Source of the DNA: Parasitella parasitica | Lineage: Eukaryota; Mucoromycota; Mucoromycetes; Mucorales; Mucoraceae | NCBI GenBank assembly: GCA_025201805.1 | Contig: MU619240.1 | Span: 211,571-275,570 of the forward strand | Length of the DNA: 64,000 nucleotides | Direction of reading: 5' to 3' | Shown: positions 36,055 to 46,157 of the stretch, one piece after another | Numbering within the stretch: position 1 is the first letter of the stretch | How the letters are laid out: every line of letters starts with the position of its first letter | The notes under the pieces: generated by a model | What the model saw: the letters and a program-made list of their open reading frames with translations, nothing else | What the model was told of the DNA's origin: nothing | The model's database searches: none | Translations under genes and position numbers: made by a program

Positions 36055-38358
36055 TCATGAGCAGTGGCATGAAAACTTGCCAAAATAGTAGCAAATCCCC
36101 ATTAGTAGCGATATAAATGCAAACTGATGTGCAGTGAATGATAGCTCTTCACTGAATGCAATGACATGGCTGTTTCGACGACAATATAGGTTCTGACCAT
36201 ATTTTTGCTAAAAAAAAAAATTAGTGTAAATACGTTGTACCACAGTTATTTTATTTATATGTCCGTACCTTATCATTGGTTTCCTCTGTTTCGTCTTGCT
36301 CCAAGGCAGATGATGTCTCTGGAGCAGCATCCACCACCACAGCACAGCTCGTATGATCCGCTAGTTCATTTTTGGTAACATATTGGGGTTTAGCGTTCTT
36401 TTCCGCACAGACCTCAATGCCATTGCAAAAGAACTGCGGCTTACTTCCGGTAGTATGTTTTAGAATCACCAACTGGACCGTTTGCCCGTCCAGTTCCTCC
36501 TTTTCGGTATATATTCTTACGCCAACATTGGGTCGAACATCGACTCGAACATCCAGATTAGTCTCGACAGAGTAACCCAGAGGATACATGCTCTGATGAG
36601 CTCGCACATCTGTGCACCACATGGAACTAATCATGCTCTGTTTTTGCTGGTGCTGATGGCGGCGTGGAGAAGGCGCATGTTTGGCAATAAACCGAACCGT
36701 GTACTGATGTGTTTCAACCGCAAACTCTTCAAATGTGATTTTGCCTGCCACCCGACGGACGTAGGGAGGACATCCGTTTGAGACCAAATAAGCTTGAATG
36801 TTGCTCGCACATGCCTGTGTAGTCAGCAGACGCACAATAGCTGATGGCAGTGGTAAGTGTGTTGTGCCTGGTCTTCCCATGTTGATACGGGCAACAAATG
36901 TTACCTGTACGCCCATACATTTGCCATCTTTTGCAAGTGTTATTGGTTTCAGCGCCCACCCGTAAGCAAACAATGTACCCCTAACATGCTTTGTGTTTTC
37001 GGGGATCATCTCGTCTTCCACGCTGATCGAGCCAATGTAGACCGCTCCCGTTGCTGTGGCGCTTTCGATGCATGTTAACGCACAGAAATCTCGGCTTTGG
37101 ATAGGGAATAGGCTCTTCATTTGCGTGTATACCAGGTACTCTTTTTGCGAGAAGCGCTCTACTATTTCGCCTGCTTCAAAATTCTCGTCCCCTATTATAC
37201 AGTTAGTTGGCACGATTTTTTTTTTTTTTTTTACGCAGAACAGCCTGCTTGAAGATACTTGCATATTTTGCGTGTGCCAAAGCACTGAATGACTGAGCAG
37301 ATCTGTTCGGGCGTCCATGAGCCTGCAAACATAGTTTCGCTACGCATAACAGGCAGCGTACTGCCTTCAATTGCTTGTGTATAGAGCTGCGTGTCGTTCT
37401 TTTCGCCGATATGTTTCCAGTCTCGCAGGTCGCTATGCGCATAACTTTGCAACCTGTCGATGCACTGTTTACGCGCAGTTCTGTGACGGCTTGCCGGGTA
37501 CAGCCTGGTCCCTGCCACAGCCTTGGATGGAAATCGGGCTGCAGCCTCTTGGGTTGGTGATAATGGATGGTCAGTGGCAGCAGAAGCGTATGTTTGCTGT
37601 TGTGGATGAGGCGTATCTGTTGTCTCGGCGCTATAACTGACTGCGGAAGAGGAAGAAAATGCGGTGCTGGGCGAAGTTGATCGGGATGATTGCTCTAATT
37701 GATCTGCAAACGTGATTCGCTTCTGTTGTGCCTGAATATTGCTGTTTGTTTGTTGTGCTGATATGATGTTATTTGTTTGTTGTGTTGAGAGGGATGAAAT
37801 TCTAGGCGGCGGATTTGATAGTATGATGGTGTTGGAGGGTTTGTTGCTTATGTTTGAATCCAAGAGCGAGCAGCTACTGGTATAATTAAAAGAACCCAGC
37901 GTTGGCGATGTCTGCTCGTCAAAGAGATTGGGTGCTGAGGTTGCCGAGGGCCTTTTCAGAATGCTGCTATATACATGATAAAAACAACCACAAGAGTCAG
38001 CACCCTCCCATTCATCTAAATCTGGTCTACTATACTTACGTAGGCGGTGATATACATGATGCTGTCTGTAGCGACGAGCTGGCAGAAGCTGCATTTTTGT
38101 TGATGGTATTATTAGCAATGGGTATCGATTTCTTTAGTTGTTGTTGTTGCACAGCCTTCCTTTGTAAATAACTGTCAATCGAGGCAATGATTAGGGGTTT
38201 TCGTGCTAGTGACTTTTTTGTCAAGCCTGGGATCCATCCTTTGATGTTTTCCTGTGTCAAGTAGGTAACACGCGTGGATACAGGTAATGTGTCCAGCTGT
38301 GTAAGCACCCAGCCTTGCAACTATGGTGCATAAATTAATTAAAGCAAATAGAAAAATA

Positions 38359-38433
<75 letters not shown>

Positions 38434-39232
38434 TTTGTCTTACCTTGATCTGAAGTCTATTTTTCCCCGGCGTTTTTGGTACCTGAGGAGTTTCTACGCT
38501 GGTGCATGCAAACAGAATCTCGCCATCTGCTGAGCACTCGATTTTCTCTACTAGCGTATAGTCGTGAGCTCTAGTTTTACCTAGAAATTAGTCACTGTGC
38601 CGATTCAATTGAGGTTTGACAGCAGCAGCAGCAGCATACGTACTTTGTGGTTGTAGTGGATTTGTATGATTCATACGTCAATGAAGTGGTGTCATTGAGG
38701 TTTTCAATCAGCTTGCCCTCGTCGAACCTGCATCAGTCAATCAATACACTGCAAAGGTACTTATGAAAATAAAACAAACAACTCACTGCTCATCCCACAG
38801 CTTCCTCATCCCGATCACGTAGAAAATAGACTGTGGCGTGAACCCTTGAATCACTGATTCGCCCCGGATCAATGCTATTTTTTCGCTCTTGCTGGTTCGC
38901 TGCATCATATAAACGGTTGTACCACTTTTGTGTTTCAGCACCTTTTTCCAATTGTCGTCCTTCAAGTAATGTCGCACTGAGAGAACTGCTTGGTCTGCTA
39001 AGTGAGAGTGAAAGTTGTGCAGTGTATTGACGAGTGTGGTCGTCGCCAATTCCTCATCATCGCTAAAGATGAAATTCTGATTTCTCCTGCTGCTGCTGCT
39101 GCTGCTGCCATATTCGACTTCGGAATCCGTTTCGGTGACGATGCCACTGTCTCGGTCAAGAAAGAGCTTCTTGTTCATTCGATCTTGCTGCAGTAGGGTG
39201 GGTGGTATAGGCAGTGATTGCTTTACTCTCAT
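36055..39232 (-). CDS. Tandem START-domain lipid-binding protein with hydrophobic C-terminus
   Basis: Seven exons (39232-38787, 38727-38644, 38570-38444, 38320-38040, 37966-37263, 37191-36269, 36207-36055) give 905 aa. START domain 1 (about 80-270) contains MRKLWDEQFDEGKLIENL and AHDYTLVEKIEC. START domain 2 (about 485-720) contains RKIWDENFEAGEIVERF, SLFPIQSRDFCALT and SISVEDEMIPENTKHVRGT. The shared W-D-x2-F-(D/E)-x-G sequence shows the two are paralogous. Between them lies a Ser/Gln-rich linker. The last exon was added because a good GT-AG intron leads to a frame ending in a hydrophobic stretch (about 884-898) and FSCHCS, suggesting tail anchoring or lipidation. START domains carry sterols, phospholipids or ceramide between membranes. 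The intron at 37262-37192 is GC-AG. Without the last exon the protein ends at 36251. Confidence 0.8.
38362..38432. repeat. 71-nt T homopolymer in START-gene intron
   Basis: An uninterrupted run of 71 T on plus, inside the intron between START-gene exons 3 and 4 (38443-38321), so the transcript would carry a 71-nt A run. Its exact length is likely unreliable. Confidence 0.9.
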
Positions 39233-41582
39233 GCCTAATGTTGGAAAGGAAAGGGAGGTGGAGGGAAGGAAAAAAAAAGAGAGAGAAAAAGGCCATTAAT
39301 ATAACCAGGTGAAATGGTCTAAATTAATAGTGTAACAGCCGACATATTTGATGATAAATTTTTTCAATCATCTAGATTTTGCGAACATGTATATACACAA
39401 ACATAGAAGCTCAATGATGCAGTGAGTGCAAAATGCCCGAATTTAACTGATTTGAATTCATTGATTTCGCCCACAAAAGGGGTAAGGATCCCGCTTACAA
39501 TGAATATATTGACGCTCCATTGTTGGATCCTGAAGCTTAATTTACACGTGTAGCGTTACCATCAAAGAACAACGTCTGAATGCCATCCAGCTATTGAAAT
39601 TCGGTCGAAAATACAATCAAGCAACAAGGTCTACATTTGTGGCAAACATACCAGCTGGATGAAACCTGCGTACTTGGAGGGGGGGCCAGCATGGCTGAAA
39701 GTGCACGGCTATGTATTTGACGCTATGGCCTCCATCTGCCAACAGGCCGCTCAACCAAGAATAACGTATCTTCAACAATGCATTTCCTCTTTCACGCTTC
39801 TCCTTCTCTTTCATTATTATACTAGGTGATCTAGTTGTATTTGGTGAAAATGATCCCTCTCCAAGCATCAAAGTTGGCAAACAGCTCTTTTGATCCATTT
39901 TGCTCAAATGTCGAGATTTCTCTACTTTCCCCTTCAAACATGTATGTGCCAAGTAATTGCTCAATGGATGGCTTGAGCACAGGATGCATAGCGTAATTTT
40001 ATTGCATTATCATCGATTATCTTGAACAAATCGAATTTCCATACTGTCAATCATGAAACAACTCACGTCTTTTGTGAAATGATATCAGCAATGACGGTGT
40101 AACATTCAAGTGGTATCGTGGCAGTTCCCCAAGGTGTTTCGTCTCTCTCCCAATTTTACAGGGGCGTCTTACCAGCGAAGGGATTTTTTGTTGAGCATTT
40201 TTTGCCTATCTCCTTGTCTTGGAGTCCATCAAAGAAAGTGTGTAGAGGACGATAAAAACTCTGTTGAAACTGCTTTGGCAAATAGTAATCTGTTTCCAAG
40301 AAGAATTTGGGTATTGTGGCTACTGATCAAGCGATCGACTTGTTGACGATATTTTGCCCACTTGCTATTACATTTCTGAAAACAGTTCAACTGCCCCGCA
40401 TGCAGATTTTTCGACTCGCAATCGTTTGCGGGCAGCCATAACAAATGCTTGCCTCGCTCAACTGTATTAGAATTTTTTTCTTTTTCTAAAAGTTACATAA
40501 ATATAGCTCTTTCTTCTTACAGCTCAGAGGCAAATGCGCAATAATCGCGACAAAGCGGGATCAACTACTGCTTTACCAACCGCTCCAACAGCCAAACCGC
40601 ATCGCCCTTGACAAAATACATTCCCTGCGCAACTGAAACTTGCTTTTTTGCGCAAGAAAAAAACATCGTCGTCGACTTGGCCCCACAAAGTGTCTACAGA
40701 ACTTGAAAAAAAGGGGCTCTAATCACCAAGCACCAAGTACAAAAATCCTCCAAAACCGAAAGACAAGCCTTTTTCTCCATAACTTTGATGGCGTGATATA
40801 CAGCACTTTTCGGCCGATTCAAACGCCCAGAACCACACCACACGGTCCTAGGGACTTTGTTGTTGCTGTCTGATGTCTTTGCAGAGAAAAAGTGGGTGAT
40901 GAAAAATCGGTCGATTTTCAGTGATTTCTCATGAGGGTCTACAGGCAAAAATGGATGGATTTTGTATTTTCTGTGTTTTGGCCTCAAAAATGACATTTTT
41001 TTTTATGCTATGGATTAGTCAAAAACACTCCATTTTGCTTCTAAATTCATCTGCAATTACCATTTTGGGCATTGTTTATGTAAAATATGCAGATCTATTC
41101 AAAAAACGCGTTTTTCTTCTGGGAGGAATTACTCTATATTTTTTTAGGAAAAATCATTTGCAAGCTATATAGATAGATGCAAAACAAAATTTGCCACAAA
41201 ATTATATTAGTAAACAACGCCCACTTATTTAATAAATTTAAGAGGTATTGAGAAAAAACTGTAAAAGAAGTTGAAATTGATGCCATGATTGACATATCAA
41301 AGATTGTGGAAAAAAAAAAAGAAGGCGGGAATTGAATTAAGCGGCAGCAGCTGCAGCTGCTTGTTTTAATAAATGGATGAGGGAGGATCATGACAGTGTG
41401 AAGCAGAATAACAGATATGCGGTGGTGGCTCATAATTGATATATATTTTTATGATTTTATTGGTAATACATACTACTATACAAAGAACAAAGATTTTTTA
41501 TCTTTTTCTTTCTTACTGGACGACATTACTTGCGTAAGTTAGTTGGATGTTGTTTTAATGCGGATGAATAAAAATACAGGTC
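39233..41582. other. Gene-poor region with decayed coding fragments
   Basis: About 2.3 kb. Minus-strand frames at 39617-39964 (115 codons) and 40229-40444 (71 codons) lie in the same reading frame, separated by several stops, and read like pieces of a once-conserved protein (KCNSKWAKYRQQVDRLISSH, then LPTLMLGEGSFSPNTTRSPS). A further block at 40600-41000 is open on minus (40694-40996). I could not name the family. A transposase relic is a possibility. The part next to 41583 is 3' flank of the acyl-CoA dehydrogenase gene. Confidence 0.45.
39617..40444 (-). pseudogene. Possible decayed protein-coding or transposon relic
   Basis: Two same-frame open stretches on minus separated by about seven stop codons. 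The order KWAKYRQQVDRLISSH, LLGNRLLFAKAVST, then LPTLMLGEGSF..N, KEKRERGNALL resembles the C-terminal half of a zinc-ribbon-type transposase, but no catalytic motif or cysteine pattern is intact. The identification is a guess. What is seen is the broken frame. Confidence 0.25.
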
Positions 41583-43073
41583 TTAGAGCTTGCTGACAGT
41601 GCTGGCGGCAAGACGGTCAGACTTCTCCTTTTGCTCCTTAATCTTGGCAGCAACTTCAGCAGCACGGCGAAGTTCGACTTTACCGATTTGGGCACGATGA
41701 ACCTCATCAGGACCATCAGCATATCTTAAAGTTCTTGCAGAAGCGTAAAAGTGAGCTAAAGGAGTATCTTGCGAGATACCAGCGGCACCATGGGCCTGCA
41801 TGGAGCGATCCAAGACTCTGAGCAACATGTTGGGGGCAGCAATCTTGGCCATACCAATTTCCTTCATGGCGCCCTTTGCCTTGACTTGATCGATCTTGCG
41901 GGCAGCACTCAAAACCAAGAAGCGAGCTTGGTCAATTTCAATGCGAGAAGTAGCAATATCGGCAACGATGGTACCGTGCTCAGCCAAGGTCTTGCCAAAA
42001 GTACGACGAGTGGGATCAGTAACACGGTTCAACATCAAATCCAAACCACGTTCAGCCATACCAATACAACGCATACAATGGTGAATACGGCCGGGACCAA
42101 GACGACCTTGAATCACTTCAAAACCACGACCCTCACCCAAAATAATGTTTTCAACAGGAACACGGACATCCTTAAAGATGATTTCACAATGACCTTCGGG
42201 TGCGTCATCGAAGCCAAAGACCTTCATGGGGCGAACAACAGTGATACCAGGAGCATTAGCAGGAACAATGACAATGGATTGTTGGCGATGCTTGTCCTTG
42301 TTGTCAGCATCGGTCTTACCCATCAAGAGATAGACGGCACAACGAGGGTCACCAGCACCGGAAATCCACCACTTCAAACCGTTAATGACATACTCGTTGC
42401 CAACACGACGGATGTTGGTTTCAATGTTGGTGGCATCAGAAGAAGCGACTCTGGGCTCGGTCATGGCGAAGGCAGATCTGATCTTACCATCAAGAAGAGG
42501 CCTGAGCCACTTTTCCTTTTGTGCAGGAGTGCCGTACTTGGCGAAAACCTCTGTTTGCATCGATAAATTCATTAGTATTATGCTGTAAATTGCTACTAAC
42601 ACACACTCACCCATATTTCCAGTGTCAGGAGCAGCACAGTTCATGGCTTCAGGGGCCAACTTGGGGCAGCGGCCAGTGACTTCAGCAATCAATGAGTACT
42701 CAAGGTTGGTCAAGCCAGCACCCTCAGGGTAATCTTGACCCAAGAAGAGATTCCAGAGACCAAGGGCTCTGGCTTTAGTCTTAAGTTCTTCCAAGACAGG
42801 AGGGATAACCTAGAATAACGACTGTCTTAATACGGGGATTTACACGATTGGGTTTATAAATCTACCTTCCATCTGTCCTCGTTTTGGCCCATTTGAAGTT
42901 CATAAGTCTTTTCAGCAGGAATACACTCATTCTATTTTACAACAAAGTTAATACATTTCATACGCAACAAGACACTAGCTAATTATTACCTCAACAAAGT
43001 CCTTGGCTTTGGCGTAAAGTTCTTGGAACTTGGGAGAGAGAGAAGCGAGATCAATAAGAGATTGGGTAGCCAT
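41583..43073 (-). CDS. Peroxisomal acyl-CoA dehydrogenase (ACAD10/11-type)
   Basis: FAD-dependent enzyme that makes the 2-enoyl-CoA in fatty-acid breakdown. Four exons (43073-42990, 42931-42866, 42809-42611, 42550-41583) give 438 aa, a full-length ACAD. The N-terminal helical domain spans about 1-150, the beta barrel about 150-260 ([35 protein letters not shown]) and the C-terminal helical domain about 270-420 ([43 protein letters not shown]). These motifs fit the ACAD10/11 subgroup, without its kinase-like extension. The C-terminus is SKL, a canonical PTS1 signal, and no mitochondrial presequence is seen, so it should act in peroxisomes. It has a TATA box 44 nt before the ATG. Confidence 0.94.
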
Positions 43074-44154
43074 TTTTGTATAAAGTGATGGAAAAGAAAA
43101 ATGGTTTTGAACAAAGTATTTATATGCTGAAAACAACTCAGGCCTGGTAATACCGCTTACTCTATGGAAATAACCTTATTCTTAGCCTGAGTGAAATTCT
43201 TTTGCTTCCCCGCATTTAAAGCGATTGCATTACTCATCTTTTTTTCCCAGAGAAAAAAAAATTTAACAAATGCAAATGCATAAACTTTGTCGTACCATTA
43301 ATAAACAACAATTTTCAAGGCTTGATGTGTGAGCGATAGCATTTGGTCGTGCTCTATTTATTCAATAACTCGACTATCATATATTTGTTTGTCTTGTTAA
43401 TCTGAAAAGAAATCATAGCAGATCAGAAATTGGCAGAAGGAATATCCATTATGCCAATGTGAAAGATCTATAATAAAGTACTATATCAAAATGCATCATC
43501 AAATTCAAAAATGATATATCAGAGGATGCCTTGTTCCAAGCATGTTGTATACCACAAATTGAATTAACGTCCGTAAAATCATTTGACATATAAATAAATC
43601 ATGCTCGTGTATATAAGTCTGATCTAATTAGATAGATTTTTCTTGCTATTTTACGACGTAAATACTTTTAAAGTTTTACAGAAAAGTGGCGTTTACCATT
43701 GGAATTGCACTTTGAAGAATGCTATCGAACACAATTGGTGTTTTATAGGAACACAAAACTTGTCAATAGCAGCTCTCAGAACGTGGAAGCCCCTACCATA
43801 TTTCTGTTTGCACTTTTGGACGATTGAGAATTTGGATACTATCCCAAATCTGATCTATTTTTCAGTAATTAGCGATAAAAAAGCCTATAAAAGGTGCCAC
43901 TGAATGCAAAACACGAAAGCCATTTAATGCACCGTATATGGTAAATATATCAGTTTTTGTGATCTTTAAGGGGGGAGGGAAGAAAAAAAGAATTGCTGCC
44001 AGATATGCATTTGCTAGTTTCTTTCATTTTTCACTAAAGGAGCATACAGAGAAAATTATATTAAATGGTGACACTGTATACCTACAAGCATTTATTAAAC
44101 ATGCATATGTATTATTTACAACCATTAATAAGGAATAAGAAGAGCAATTTTGAT
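43074..44154. other. Intergenic region, nothing recognised
   Basis: About 1.1 kb containing the promoter of the acyl-CoA dehydrogenase gene on its left side. Open frames at 43643-43903 and 43938-44138 are short and show no motif. Confidence 0.5.
43117..43124 (-). promoter_or_regulatory. TATA box of the acyl-CoA dehydrogenase gene
   Basis: TATAAATA on minus, 44 nt upstream of the ATG at 43073. Confidence 0.55.
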
Positions 44155-45356
44155 CTAATTGCCAACATTAAAGGCCTTTTGAAGAACAGTTTTTGTCATA
44201 TCAATGGTATGGTAGGATTCATCTGAAAATAATGGAGGACAAGACACAAATCCATAAAGCACACCGTTCACACGAATAGAAGACACTGACACATTGGCAA
44301 CTCTTAACTTGCGCCCATAGGACTCCCCCTCTAATGGTATGATTCATCTAGTCACATATTATGCCCATTATTCATCGCATACCATCGCGAAGAATATCTG
44401 CTTCACAGGTCACCAAAAAGGCTGGTGGTAATCCAACAAGATCTTCGGTTGAGGCTTTGTTGGGAAACAATAGTATGTCTTCGAATCCTTTGTCAGGAGC
44501 ATAACATTTCAAGAAATAATCTGCCATTTTCTTGGTGAAATAAAATCCCTTGCTGAACTTTTTGTATGATTCAGTCGTAGAATCGTTGTCAACAATATGG
44601 TAGTACAGGATTTGATGTTTGATGGGATGCTCAAGCACTTGTTGCTTTGCAAGCACTACAAAGTAGAAAAGCAGTGTCAGCATGGTGTATCCTAAATGGC
44701 GAGGAGAACCTTACATGCTAAAGCGGTAGAAAGGTTTCATCCGGTAGAGTCTCCTCCTACAACTACGCGCGTGGGATCGATTTGCAATATTGCTGAGGTG
44801 TTTCTGTTGGTCGCGTATTCGACAACAGAATAGCATTCATTGAGTGCCGCAGGAAATTTGACTTCAGGGCCCAGTGAATAGTTGACAAAAAGCACAACGC
44901 AATTAAACTCCACAGCAAACTATCATACCTGTGGCGTTAGTACGATGCTGCATGTATTAAGTGCCGAAGGTATATATAGACCCTACAGTGCTTAATAAAA
45001 AGGCTCATGAATACAACAAACCCCACCGCCAGGCCTTTGTAAAAATAAATCTGCTACTTTTGTGTCAAGTGCTGAGCACAGGCAACTTACATGTACACAA
45101 AACCAGGCAGCTTTGCATCAACTGGAGTGTTTCTGGGCTTGTAGACAGTGCAGTGTATTGGGTGTCCATCACTTTAATCTGGGATTGCCATCTTCTGAAT
45201 GTCCACAAGAGGTGCCTTGATATCTTCTGGAATGCTTCCATCAGGTCTGCTGCGAATATCTAAAGCAGTAAAAGTGTCGAAATCAATTGCTTCAGGGTAT
45301 TTGGCAACAAATTCCTTGAAGATAGGGTTCAAAAAGCTGGTATCAATTGATGACAT
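44155..45356 (-). pseudogene. Alpha/beta-hydrolase (HSL/esterase family) pseudogene
   Basis: Minus-strand remains of an arylacetamide deacetylase/HSL-type esterase. The start MSSIDTSFLNPIFKEF is followed by degraded sequence ending TVYKPRNTPVDAKLPGFVYM. The oxyanion-hole HGGG reads PGGG and then runs into a stop. The core resumes with FAVEFNCVVLFVNYSLGPE and the nucleophile elbow GGDSTG. There the next codon is TGA where the family has Gly, followed by intact NLSTALA. Downstream are LPPAFLVTCEADILRDG and an exon starting EGESYGRKL. The segment that should carry the catalytic His (family pattern H-G-F) reads VLYGF. Remaining splice sites (44705-44700 area, 44383-44327) still look functional, and a TATA box stands 45 nt upstream, so inactivation looks recent. 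The lost activity would have been ester hydrolysis. Confidence 0.82.
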
Positions 45357-46157
45357 TGGTCCTTTAAACCAAAATTTGCTGGTATTGCCTCAGTCGACTA
45401 TTTATATAGTATTGTTCATCAGGCATACAAGTGGCGCAGTGAAACTGTAAATGCAAACGTGCTGCAGCAGTGTAATATATGCTGTTTCTAGTAAGAAAAC
45501 TTGATACTGTTATGTAAATTGCATGTGAGGCGTCAGGAATGAGAGTTTCTCTTCAGATTTTACAGGGATCATCCAGGGTAGGATATGCCCAAGACACGAC
45601 TTGGTCTAGTCAATAAGAAAGTGGCTATCCGTGTTAGCGTGATCAGCCATAGACTCTGTCAAGTCATCATGCCGCAGCAGTAGCCAACTCGCATCTTGAA
45701 TGCAGTTTATATGCTAGTTTCAAGACGCCATCCTTCTGTGGAATGAAACGGATTGTCAATTACAGGGCCGAACCAGCAATTTAGCATTCAGACACTACAA
45801 GGGAGAAAGCGCCCAGGAGTACGCATTTACGACTAACGCTGATATGTTTCTACTGCACAACATTTTTTGGCAGGAAACTTGAAAGAGTGATCGAACTGAC
45901 TATACTTCAAAAACTTGAATTGTTATCATCAAACCTAATCTCTTTACTATCAAGACACAAGCTAGTGGAAATAATGCTTGTGCTGGCTGCAGGCTATGTA
46001 GCCCAATGTTGTTAACTGATGTGTTGATTCATCAATCGCAATTGATTTACCGCGATACCAGCAGCAATCTCTTTGATCCTTTGCCTGAAAATCTTTTTCG
46101 CTGTGTTTCTAAAATCTTTCTTTTTTACTTCCACAATACTCTTATTTTTTTTTAAGC
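45357..46157. other. Divergent intergenic region between esterase pseudogene and NAA15
   Basis: About 800 bp. A pyrimidine-rich tract (46104-46154) precedes the NAA15 ATG. No further gene, repeat or RNA recognised. Confidence 0.5.
45401..45408 (-). promoter_or_regulatory. TATA box of the esterase pseudogene
   Basis: TATATAAA on minus, 45 nt upstream of the original ATG at 45356, with the same spacing as the neighbouring intact genes. Confidence 0.5.

Noticed and set aside
41769-42566. 265-codon open frame antisense to the acyl-CoA dehydrogenase gene
   Set aside because: It mirrors a conserved, codon-biased exon on the other strand. Composition is Thr/Asn-rich, with no motif or splice structure of its own.
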